Positions 1-5,399 of a DNA stretch of 5,532 nt are shown here, piece by piece. The notes under the pieces are model-generated. The model did no database searches. It saw only the letters and a list, made by a program, of their open reading frames with translations, and was not told the origin of the DNA. The stretch covers positions 1 through 5,532 of the forward strand of contig JAYEMH010000006.1 in NCBI GenBank assembly GCA_034717985.1, read 5' to 3'. Source of the stretch: JAYEMH01 sp034717985 [NCBI: Candidatus Ratteibacteria bacterium] (GTDB lineage Bacteria > CAZDME01 > JAYEMH01). The stretch's first letter is position 1; each line of letters opens with the position of its first letter. The translations under genes were made by a program, and so were the position numbers.

Positions 1-60
1 GAGAAATTTCTCTGCCTCCGGATGGGTCTCTTTTTTGAATCGTCCTCCCCAAAGTTTCAT
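1..60 (-). CDS. argH: Argininosuccinate lyase, N-terminal fragment (runs off the window)
   Basis: Only the first 20 codons are present, reading MKLWGGRFKKETHPEAEKFL. The opening K-L-W-G-G-R-F is the characteristic start of argininosuccinate lyase, which splits argininosuccinate into arginine and fumarate in the cytoplasm, the last step of arginine synthesis. The ATG at 60-58 is preceded by a strong AAGGAGG Shine-Dalgarno sequence six bases away, so the start is well supported. The gene follows argG on the same strand, the usual argG-argH order. The gap of about 400 bases between them is unusually long and full of repeats. The catalytic residues lie outside the window, so function is inferred from the N-terminus and the neighbours. 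Confidence 0.9.
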   Translation of the reverse strand, partial: MKLWGGRFKKETHPEAEKFL

Positions 61-66
61 CGTTTC

Positions 67-73
67 CCTCCTT
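67..73 (-). promoter_or_regulatory. Ribosome binding site of argH
   Basis: The minus strand reads AAGGAGG, a near-perfect Shine-Dalgarno sequence, six bases before the argH ATG. It is the strongest ribosome binding site in the window. This fits a gene that must start translation on its own after a long untranslated spacer. Confidence 0.85.
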
Positions 74-123
74 AATACAGATTACGATACTGTCAAATAC
101 TTAACCACAGAGACCACAGAGAT

Positions 124-230
124 ACTTCTTTTCTTTCTTTTGACCCTTTTATTCTTTTATCTATAACGGACAGGTCATGACCTGTCCCTACACATTTTTT
201 TGTTATTTTTCCTCTGTGCCCTCTATGGTT
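124..230. repeat. Direct repeat block A, copy 1
   Basis: These 107 bases match 1692-1798 base for base except at 225 (A here, C at 1793). The block includes the REP-like palindrome and its T-rich flanks. The near identity of two non-coding copies 1,568 bases apart, on either side of argG, implies recent duplication, gene conversion or recent insertion of the same element. Confidence 0.9.
168..191 (-). repeat. REP-like element, copy 1
   Basis: Positions 168-187 form a perfect 20-base palindrome, GGACAGGTCATGACCTGTCC, able to fold as an 8-bp stem with a CATG loop. On the minus strand it is directly preceded by GTAG (191-188). A GTAG tetranucleotide at the 5' foot of a hairpin is the signature of REP elements mobilised by RAYT transposases of the IS200/IS605 group. 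No transposase is encoded in the window, so it would have to act in trans. The REP assignment is an inference from form. Confidence 0.65.
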
Positions 231-318
231 TATTTTTTTTATCCTGTAACCCCGTCAGAAACGTTTTGTTTTTATTTTTGTATTTTCTTTTTCTTCTCTG
301 TGGACTCTGTGGTTAAAT

Positions 319-408
319 TCTTTCTCTTTTAATTTTGTTTCTGTGTTCACCTGTGTTTATCTGTGGTTAATTTCTTTTTTCTTGTTTTTCTCCGTGCGCT
401 CTGTGGTT
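319..408. repeat. Direct repeat block B, copy 1
   Basis: Ninety bases aligned without gaps to 1801-1890, with about four mismatches. It starts TCTTTCTCTTTT and ends CTCTGTGGTT. In this copy 88 extra bases separate it from block A, while in the upstream copy blocks A and B are almost adjacent. Confidence 0.85.
340..369. repeat. 10-base-period motif, copy 1
   Basis: Three related decamers follow each other, CTGTGTTCAC, CTGTGTTTAT and CTGTGGTTAA, sharing CTGTG at the start. The same motif recurs at 435-464, identical through its first 30 bases, and with two changes at 1822-1851. Confidence 0.85.
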
Positions 409-434
409 AATTTTCTTTTTTTGTTTATTTTTCG

Positions 435-464
435 TCTGTGTTCACCTGTGTTTATCTGTGGTTA
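435..464. repeat. 10-base-period motif, copy 2, ending on the argG stop codon
   Basis: A second copy of the decamer motif at 340-369. Its final TTA (462-464) is the complement of the argG TAA stop, so the repeat directly terminates the argG reading frame. Confidence 0.85.
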
Positions 465-1658
465 TTTTTTGTTTTCCGCCTGAACCTTTAGCGGTAATCC
501 CCAGAGCTTTATAAATCCTTCCGCCAGCGTCCGGTCAAAGATATCTCCCTTCTCATAGGTGGCTAAGCTTTTTTTGTAAAGACTGAAAGGAGATTTGCGG
601 CTGACAATTTCGCAGTTTCCTTTATAAAGCTTCAATTTGACCGAACCGGAGACGTTCTTTTGCGTTACCTCAACAAAGGCATCCATCGCTTTTTTTAAAG
701 GCGAAACCCAATAACCGCAATAAATCAGTTCGGCATATTTTAAGGCCAGGCCCTCTTTAAAATGAAAGGTTTCCCGTCCCAGGGTTAATTCTTCTAAAGC
801 CCGATGAGCGGTATAAAGAATTTTGGCCGCCGGCGCTTCATAAATCTCCCGGGATTTTATACCAACCAGGCGGTTCTCCACTAAATCCGTCCGCCCCACC
901 CCATGTTTGCCTCCGATTTTGTTAAGCGCTGAGACCAGTTTCACCGGGGATAACTGTTTTTTATTGAGCTTGAGAGGCACTCCTTTTTTAAATTCCAACT
1001 CCACTGTTTCGGCTTTATCCGGCGCTTTCTCTAAACTCTGAGTAAGCCGATAAGCATCTTCAGGCGGCATCCGGCCCGGCTCTTCCAGAAGACCGCATTC
1101 AATACTGGTCCCCCAAAGATTCTGATCAATACTATAGGGGGATTCTTTTGTCTGTTCAATAGGAATCTTATGTTTCCTGGCATAAGCTATCGCTTCTTCC
1201 CGGGATTTTATGGGCCACTCGCGCATCGGAGCAATAACCTTTAACTTCGGATTTAAAGCCATAAGGGACACCTCGAAGCGCACCTGGTCATTTCCTTTCC
1301 CGGTACAGCCATGGGCGACAAAATCAGCTTTTTCCCGCTCAGCCGTTTCAGCCAGTTTTTTTGCAATCAAAGGCCGCCCTAAAGCGGTCGCCAAAAAATA
1401 TTTCCCTTCATAGATAGCGCCGGCTTTAAGCGTCGGATAGGCATAATGGCGCAAAAATTCCTCTTTGGCTTCCGCCAGATAAACCCGTCCGGCACCAATC
1501 TTTAAAGCCTTCTTCTTAACCATACCCAGGTCACTGGTTTGTCCCAGGTCAACCAATAGAGCCACTACCTCCAGATTCCGCTTCTCCTTAAGCCAGGAGA
1601 TAGCCACCGAGGTATCCAGTCCTCCCGAATAAGCCAGAACAACCTTTTTCTTCTTCAT
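462..1658 (-). CDS. argG: Argininosuccinate synthase
   Basis: Joins citrulline and aspartate using ATP to give argininosuccinate, AMP and pyrophosphate, in the cytoplasm. The 398-residue protein has the usual length of the family. Near the N-terminus it shows the ATP-pyrophosphatase loop AYSGGLDTS (residues 9-17). It also has HGCTGKGNDQVRFE (116-129), SPYSIDQNLWG (173-183), which contributes to substrate binding, and GRTDLVENRLVGIKSR (255-270). The ATG at 1658 is preferred because GGAGG lies four bases upstream and the protein then begins MKKKKVVLAYSGG, as expected. A GTG seven codons upstream (1679) lies inside the intergenic repeat and is rejected. The stop codon is the TAA of a TAACCACAG repeat. 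The gene is flanked on both sides by nearly identical repeat blocks. Confidence 0.97.
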   Translation of the reverse strand: MKKKKVVLAYSGGLDTSVAISWLKEKRNLEVVALLVDLGQTSDLGMVKKKALKIGAGRVYLAEAKEEFLRHYAYPTLKAGAIYEGKYFLATALGRPLIAKKLAETAEREKADFVAHGCTGKGNDQVRFEVSLMALNPKLKVIAPMREWPIKSREEAIAYARKHKIPIEQTKESPYSIDQNLWGTSIECGLLEEPGRMPPEDAYRLTQSLEKAPDKAETVELEFKKGVPLKLNKKQLSPVKLVSALNKIGGKHGVGRTDLVENRLVGIKSREIYEAPAAKILYTAHRALEELTLGRETFHFKEGLALKYAELIYCGYWVSPLKKAMDAFVEVTQKNVSGSVKLKLYKGNCEIVSRKSPFSLYKKSLATYEKGDIFDRTLAEGFIKLWGLPLKVQAENKK

Positions 1659-1660
1659 TT

Positions 1661-1667
1661 CCCCTCC
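1661..1667 (-). promoter_or_regulatory. Ribosome binding site of argG
   Basis: The minus strand reads GGAGGGG just before AAATG. The GGAGG core is four bases from the ATG at 1658, and this decides the start. It lies immediately outside the repeat array that begins at 1672, so the repeat stops just short of the translation signals. Confidence 0.75.
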
Positions 1668-1691
1668 ATGCTTAACCACAGAACACAGAGA

Positions 1692-1798
1692 ACTTCTTTT
1701 CTTTCTTTTGACCCTTTTATTCTTTTATCTATAACGGACAGGTCATGACCTGTCCCTACACATTTTTTTGTTATTTTTCCTCTGTGCCCTCTCTGGTT
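1692..1798. repeat. Direct repeat block A, copy 2
   Basis: Second copy of the 107-base block at 124-230, in the same orientation, with one substitution (C at 1793). Together the copies form direct repeats enclosing argG. Confidence 0.9.
1736..1759 (-). repeat. REP-like element, copy 2
   Basis: The same 20-base palindrome as at 168-187, here at 1736-1755, again with GTAG at its minus-strand 5' foot (1759-1756). The orientation is the same as copy 1. Confidence 0.65.
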
Positions 1799-1800
1799 AA

Positions 1801-1890
1801 TCTTTCTCTTTTAATTTTGTTTCTGTGTTCACCTGTGTCCATCTGTGGTTAATTTCTTTTTTCTTGTTTTTCTCCGCGCTCTCTGTGGTT
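1801..1890. repeat. Direct repeat block B, copy 2
   Basis: Matches 319-408 over 90 bases with about four differences. These include CC for TT in the middle decamer and two changes near the CTCCG word. It is more diverged from its partner than block A, so the two blocks may have different histories. Confidence 0.85.
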
Positions 1891-1934
1891 TGTCTTTTGT
1901 TTTTTCCTCTCTGTGAGCTCTGTGGTTCATTCTT

Positions 1935-2723
1935 TCATGCTTGCGCCCCGGGAGCGCCAGTTTCGGGTGAAAGCTTACCAATGGCTAAAACCAAAATGAG
2001 GATATAAAGCAACGCGTAAATTAGCCCAAACAAACGAAATTGAACATTAAATAAAACCAAAAAAGCCGCTAAAACTGTCGGCGCCGTTAAAGCATAAATG
2101 CCGATATTCAAAAGCTCGGGGTAGGTTAAATTTTTCTTTTTCAGATTATTGGCAAAGAGTGAAACCAGGCTGAAAAGAAAAACCTGAATGAATTTGCTGA
2201 TGATAAACCAGACGGTCAGGGCGACAAATAGCGCCGGGACCAAAATTTTACTCCCCTTTTTAAGTCCCCGCTGTAATGTTTCCGGGGTAATATGCAGGGC
2301 AGCAATTTTGGATAAATCATAGCTTTCGGTTTTCATCCGGGCTTTATCTCTATAGATAATTTTATCTCTTAGTAAAAGCAGCCCTGAATCGTAATTATCC
2401 AGAGAGGTAATTTCCCCGGTCGTATCGATGATAAAGGCATACTCTGCCGCCTCATAAATATATGGCTGCTCAACCGGAACAGAAACCACGCCCTCGGTAA
2501 TACGAATCTCCGGGATTTCCTGCCCGGCTTTATCAATAAATTCAGCGGCCACCCTGGTAAAAACCGAAGTGAATTTTACTGAAAATAAAGCAGAAATTAC
2601 CAGAACGATAACCAGAAGATAAAGAAAACTCCGGCTAAATTTTTGTTTAACGATTTTTCCATAGGCTTCCGGATTGAAACTATTAACAAATCCTGTCCAA
2701 ATTCCTACTTTTCCCTCTTCCAT
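1935..2723 (-). CDS. DUF1189-family integral membrane protein of unknown function
   Basis: A 262-residue protein resembling the DUF1189 family. It has a short cytoplasmic N-terminus with F-N-P-E-A-Y-G-K and a first membrane span at about 33-49. An extracytoplasmic domain of roughly 110 residues follows, containing IPEIRITEGVVSV (70-82) and AFIIDTTGEI (96-105). The rest is hydrophobic, with spans near 160-190, 206-226 and 230-249. The IPE-ITEG-VSV stretch and the IIDTTG strand are what I recognise as DUF1189-like. No enzymatic motif is visible and no function is established. The start ATG follows a G-rich GGGGGGGTG tract, six bases away, that could serve as a weak ribosome binding site. Its place between argF and argG does not by itself imply a role in arginine metabolism; a membrane sensor or transport accessory role would be speculation. 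Confidence 0.75.
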   Translation of the reverse strand: MEEGKVGIWTGFVNSFNPEAYGKIVKQKFSRSFLYLLVIVLVISALFSVKFTSVFTRVAAEFIDKAGQEIPEIRITEGVVSVPVEQPYIYEAAEYAFIIDTTGEITSLDNYDSGLLLLRDKIIYRDKARMKTESYDLSKIAALHITPETLQRGLKKGSKILVPALFVALTVWFIISKFIQVFLFSLVSLFANNLKKKNLTYPELLNIGIYALTAPTVLAAFLVLFNVQFRLFGLIYALLYILILVLAIGKLSPETGAPGAQA

Positions 2724-2740
2724 TTTGCACCCCCCCAGTT

Positions 2741-2779
2741 TAGTCCATAGTCCACAGTCCGTAGTCCGTAGTCCACAGT
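2741..2779. repeat. TAGTCCA heptamer array, downstream of the four-helix-bundle gene
   Basis: Five tandem heptamers plus a partial one on the plus strand: TAGTCCA, TAGTCCA, CAGTCCG, TAGTCCG, TAGTCCA, CAGT. The array fills most of the gap between the four-helix-bundle gene and the DUF1189 gene and touches the TAA stop of the former. The same heptamer lies on the other side of that gene. Confidence 0.9.
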
Positions 2780-3129
2780 TATTTGAGTGAATTGCGTAAT
2801 CCCTGAAGCATTTTAATAATTTCTTCTAATTCATTGTAGAATTTCTCGAAATTTCTCTTATTTATGATCTTTCTCTCTTTGCCAATGAACAGACACGAGA
2901 CAACCTCAATTGCTGACCTAACAGCATATCCTAAAAACTGTTTAAACTCCGCATTGCTTTGACCAGTTGAACCTTCGGCAATATTTAAAACAATAGAATC
3001 TGCCGCTCGTTTAATCTGACTGGCCAGTATATACAATTCCTCTCTAGGAAATTCTCTAGTTAAATTATGAATTTCTGTACTAAGACCCATTGCTCTTTGC
3101 CAAACTTTCAGCTTCTCAAATTTAAACAT
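2779..3129 (-). CDS. Four-helix-bundle protein (23S rRNA intervening-sequence family)
   Basis: A 116-residue, probably cytoplasmic, helical protein. The start MFKFEKLKVWQRAM and the central pattern QIKRAADSIVLNIAEG (38-53), followed by F-K-Q-F-L...A...S..E (62-75), identify the four-helix-bundle family first found as ORFs inside 23S rRNA intervening sequences (TIGR02436/PF05635). Helices are likely at about 6-25, 30-53, 60-86 and 92-114. Its molecular role is unknown; related proteins assemble as oligomers. The ATG at 3129 is chosen because the protein then has the classical start and GAGG lies six bases upstream; the GTG at 3141 is less likely. There is no rRNA here: it is a free-standing gene within an arginine cluster, bracketed by TAGTCCA heptamers, which suggests later insertion. 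Confidence 0.9.
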   Translation of the reverse strand: MFKFEKLKVWQRAMGLSTEIHNLTREFPREELYILASQIKRAADSIVLNIAEGSTGQSNAEFKQFLGYAVRSAIEVVSCLFIGKERKIINKRNFEKFYNELEEIIKMLQGLRNSLK

Positions 3130-3151
3130 CCTTAACCTCACTTCGTTCGGT

Positions 3152-3254
3152 TAGTCCATAGTCCACAGTCCATAGTTTTTTCTATCGACTATGGACTTCT
3201 TCTCTCTATGGACTACTTGTGCCCGTTAGGGTATCGACTATGGTCTATGGACTC
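3152..3254. repeat. TAGTCCA heptamers and inverted copies, argF / four-helix-bundle junction
   Basis: On the plus strand TAGTCCA, TAGTCCA, CAGTCCA, TAGT runs from 3152 to 3176. Inverted copies follow: ACTATGGACT (3188-3197), CTATGGACTAC (3206-3216) and GACTATGGTCTATGGACTC (3236-3254). AGTCCATAGT (3167-3176) and ACTATGGACT (3188-3197) can pair as a perfect 10-bp stem around an 11-base loop. The argF stop codon TAG (3247-3245) is part of the last inverted copy. No gene is seen in this spacer. Confidence 0.85.
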
Positions 3255-4201
3255 TGTATCTCCTTAAGAAGGAGATACAGAACAGCCTTCTGAACATGAA
3301 GCCGATTTTCGGCTTCATCCCAGACGACGGACTGCTTCCCGTCAATTACACTGTCGGTAATCTCCTCCCCCCGGTGAGCCGGTAAACAATGCATCACAAG
3401 GCTTTCCGAATTAGCCAAAGAAACCAGCTTATCATTAACTTGATAGGGTGAAAAAATCTCCCGTCGCTTTTCTTTTTCTTCTTCCTGCCCCATACTTGCC
3501 CAGACATCGGTATAGATAAGGTCAGCGGACCGGACTGCTTTTTCGGGATTGGATTCAAGTTCGATAAAACCGCCGTTTTCCCGGGCAATCTTGTTCGCCC
3601 GGCTAATCAAAGATCCGTCAATTTGATACTGGCTCGGGGAAGAAAGAATCAGGTTCAACCCTATCTTGGCCGCCCCCCAGACCCAGGAACAAGCTACATT
3701 ATTTCCATCGCCGAGAAAGGTCACCTTTTTCCCTTTCAAACCAAAACCTGCTTTATCTGAAAATTTTCCTCTTTTTTCGATAAAGGTAAAAATATCGGCT
3801 AAAACCTGACAGGGGTGACAGCAATCGGAAAGACCGTTTATTACCGGAATAGAAGCAAATTTGGCAAATTCAAGAATCCCCTGATGAGAAAAAGTCCGCA
3901 AGACCACCCCGTCAAGATAGCGGGAAGCTGTCCGGGCAACGTCAGCCACACTTTCCCGTTTTCCCAGCTGAGTCTGGTCCTCGCCGAGATATATGACATA
4001 TCCACCCATCTGGTGCATTGCTACCTCAAAAGATATACGCGTCCGGCTGGAGGGCTTTTCAAAAATCATCCCTAAGCTTTTTCCTGCAAGCAAACGATTA
4101 AAACCTCGCCTCTTACCGCGTTTAAAGATAGCCGCCCACTTAAAAATTTGATTTATATCGTCCTTCGAAACGTCAGCTATAGAAATCAAATCCTTTTTCA
4201 T
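3245..4201 (-). CDS. argF: Ornithine carbamoyltransferase
   Basis: Transfers the carbamoyl group of carbamoyl phosphate to ornithine, giving citrulline, in the cytoplasm. The 318 residues match the family length. Visible motifs are the carbamoyl-phosphate site KPSSRTRISFE (49-59), HPCQ (129-132), the Rossmann-like GDGNNVACSW (164-173), DVWASMGQE (232-240) and HCLPAHRGEE (271-280). The HCLP motif and D-x-W-x-S-M-G place it with ornithine rather than aspartate carbamoyltransferases. It starts about 20 bases after argD, with a weak GGGTGG ribosome signal at the edge of a heptamer array, so coupling to argD is plausible. The final two residues and the TAG stop come from a GTCCATAG repeat, and a 13-bp hairpin covers the end of the coding region. 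Confidence 0.97.
   Translation of the reverse strand: MKKDLISIADVSKDDINQIFKWAAIFKRGKRRGFNRLLAGKSLGMIFEKPSSRTRISFEVAMHQMGGYVIYLGEDQTQLGKRESVADVARTASRYLDGVVLRTFSHQGILEFAKFASIPVINGLSDCCHPCQVLADIFTFIEKRGKFSDKAGFGLKGKKVTFLGDGNNVACSWVWGAAKIGLNLILSSPSQYQIDGSLISRANKIARENGGFIELESNPEKAVRSADLIYTDVWASMGQEEEKEKRREIFSPYQVNDKLVSLANSESLVMHCLPAHRGEEITDSVIDGKQSVVWDEAENRLHVQKAVLYLLLKEIQSP
3253..3281 (-). other. Perfect 13-bp hairpin at the 3' end of argF
   Basis: TCTGTATCTCCTT (3253-3265) and AAGGAGATACAGA (3269-3281) are exact reverse complements around a three-base loop. The hairpin lies within the last codons of argF, just before the stop. The 3' arm in the transcript contains AAGGAG, a Shine-Dalgarno-like word. 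No U-tract follows, so it is not a standard rho-independent terminator. It could act as an RNA stability or processing element, or be a trace of repeat insertion. Confidence 0.7.
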
Positions 4202-4210
4202 CTTGCCACC

Positions 4211-4238
4211 CTATCACCTATCACCTATTACCTATCAC
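4211..4238. repeat. CTATCAC heptamer array spanning the argD stop
   Basis: Four tandem heptamers on the plus strand: CTATCAC, CTATCAC, CTATTAC, CTATCAC. In the coding direction this reads as GTGATAG units that encode the last five residues of ArgD (VIGNR), provide its TGA stop, and run up to the weak ribosome binding site of argF. It is a different heptamer family from the TAGTCCA arrays. Confidence 0.9.
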
Positions 4239-5399
4239 CTTCTTTAAAATCCCCACTGTCTGGTCTATCTCTCTTTTGCTAACAGTCAGCGGCGGTAAAA
4301 ACCGCAAAACATTTTCATTGGCGCAATTTATCAATAAACCGGCCTCAAGACTTGCCTTAACCAAATCTTTACCCGGAAAATCTAATTCCATCCCAATCAT
4401 TAAACCTTCTCCGCGCACTTCCCGGATACAGCCAAAATTGTTTTTTAAATCTTCCAACTTAGCTTTAAAATAAGCGCCTTTCTCCGCTACCTCATTCAGA
4501 AAACCCTCCCTGTTTAACTGCTGACAAAAAGCTAAAGCGGCCGCACAGCTAACCGGATTACCGCCAAAGGTTGAGGCGTGAGCTGAAGGTGAGAAAGCCT
4601 GAGCAACTTTTTCCTGAGCAACTATCGATCCCAGGGGAAGCCCCCCGCCTAAACTCTTAGCTAAAACCATAACATCCGGAATAATTCCATAATGCTGATG
4701 GGCAAAAAGTTTTCCCGTCCGTCCCATGCCGCATTGAATTTCATCGAAAATAAGAAGGGCGTCTTTGGCGGCGCAAATATTTTTTAAACCGGCCAGAAAT
4801 TCTTTGGCGGCTAAGTTTACCCCGCCTTCACCCTGTATTGGCTCAACGATAACCGCACAGCAATCTTCGTCAATTACCTCTCCCGCCGCCCCTAAATCAT
4901 TAAAAGGCGTATATTCAAAACCTTCGAGCATCGGTTCAAATCCCTTTTGATATTTAGTCTGTCCGGTAGCGCTTAAAGCGCCGTAGGTTCGACCGTGAAA
5001 TGAATTCTCCATAGAAACAATTTTGAATTTTGAACCGCTTTTACCTTTAGCAAATTTTCGGGCAAGTTTAATCGCTCCTTCAACCGCCTCAGCGCCGCTA
5101 TTACAAAAAAATGCTTTATCGCCAAAAGAATTTTCTGCCAGCCACCCGGCTAATTCTGCCTGGGGCTCACTATAATACAAATTGGATGAGTGTATAAGCA
5201 GTTCACTCTGCTTTTTTATCGCGTGGACTATCTTTTTATTACCGTAACCGAGATTATTTACAGAAATACCGGCCATAAAATCCAGATAAACCTTACCCGT
5301 GTCGTCAAAAACGCGCGAGCCCTTACCTTTAACCAGGGCAATCTCCCGGCGATAAGTAGGCATTATATACTTGTCAGATAGTTCTTTAATTTTGGGCAT
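4221..5399 (-). CDS. argD: Acetylornithine aminotransferase
   Basis: A PLP-dependent class III aminotransferase that interconverts N-acetylglutamate semialdehyde and N-acetylornithine using glutamate, in the cytoplasm. The 392-residue length is typical. It shows the phosphate-binding SGAEA (101-105), SFHGRT (133-138), EPIQGEGG (186-193), FDEIQCGMGRTG (218-229) with the cofactor-binding aspartate at 219, LAKSLGGGLPLG (247-258) with the Schiff-base lysine at 248, and STFGGNPV (276-283). The ArgD assignment over related GABA or ornithine aminotransferases rests on the adjoining argF, argG and argH. The ATG at 5399 overlaps the upstream TPR gene by 14 bases in another frame, and with only a weak ribosome binding site this suggests translational coupling. 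The C-terminus VIGNR is encoded by the heptamer array. Confidence 0.95.
   Translation of the reverse strand: MPKIKELSDKYIMPTYRREIALVKGKGSRVFDDTGKVYLDFMAGISVNNLGYGNKKIVHAIKKQSELLIHSSNLYYSEPQAELAGWLAENSFGDKAFFCNSGAEAVEGAIKLARKFAKGKSGSKFKIVSMENSFHGRTYGALSATGQTKYQKGFEPMLEGFEYTPFNDLGAAGEVIDEDCCAVIVEPIQGEGGVNLAAKEFLAGLKNICAAKDALLIFDEIQCGMGRTGKLFAHQHYGIIPDVMVLAKSLGGGLPLGSIVAQEKVAQAFSPSAHASTFGGNPVSCAAALAFCQQLNREGFLNEVAEKGAYFKAKLEDLKNNFGCIREVRGEGLMIGMELDFPGKDLVKASLEAGLLINCANENVLRFLPPLTVSKREIDQTVGILKKVIGNR

Larger units (their letters stand above)
101..464. repeat. Repeat-filled argG-argH spacer
   Basis: This spacer has no credible gene. On the plus strand it is T-rich and built from words such as TTAACCACAGAG, CTCTGTGGTTAA and CTGTGTTCAC, separated by T-rich runs. 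It contains one REP-like palindrome (168-191), a 107-base block (124-230) and a 90-base block (319-408), both also found upstream of argG. It also holds two copies of a 30-base motif with a 10-base period (340-369 and 435-464). The far end, GGTTA, supplies the TAA stop of argG. Because both flanking genes are on the minus strand, any read-through transcript would carry it as a purine-rich spacer. Confidence 0.8.
1672..1928. repeat. Repeat-filled spacer between the DUF1189 gene and argG
   Basis: A non-coding, T-rich (plus strand) array of the same family as the argG-argH spacer. It opens with TTAACCACAGAACACAGAG, carries a REP-like palindrome (1736-1759), then block A (1692-1798), block B (1801-1890) and further CTCTGTGGTT and CTGTGAGCTCTGTGGTT words. 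It ends a few bases before the stop of the membrane-protein gene. A plus-strand open frame starting at 1825 arises from the T-rich repeats, which translate into an artificially hydrophobic peptide, and is not a gene. Confidence 0.8.

Noticed and set aside
74-102. Possible promoter for argH (TTTGACA, then TATTAA on the minus strand)
   Set aside because: The spacing between the two boxes is only about 13 bases, and no good -10 box lies at 16-18 bases.
168-187. Rho-independent terminator at the REP-like palindromes
   Set aside because: No U-tract follows the hairpin in the direction of transcription; the sequence after it is purine-rich.
101-464. CRISPR array
   Set aside because: Repeat units are short, irregular and lack unique spacers of uniform length; no cas genes are present.
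1659-1679. A GTG start extending ArgG by seven residues
   Set aside because: It lies within the intergenic repeat and would place the strong GGAGG signal inside the gene; the family N-terminus fits the ATG at 1658.
1825-2007. Plus-strand open frame with a signal-peptide-like hydrophobic start
   Set aside because: It is made of the T-rich repeats plus the antisense of the DUF1189 gene; hydrophobicity follows from base composition.
3130-3141. A GTG start extending the four-helix-bundle protein by four residues
   Set aside because: The ATG at 3129 gives the classical MFKFEKL start and has GAGG six bases upstream.
3815-4075. Plus-strand open frame inside argF
   Set aside because: It is antisense to a well-supported argF with all motifs and has no recognisable domain or ribosome binding site.
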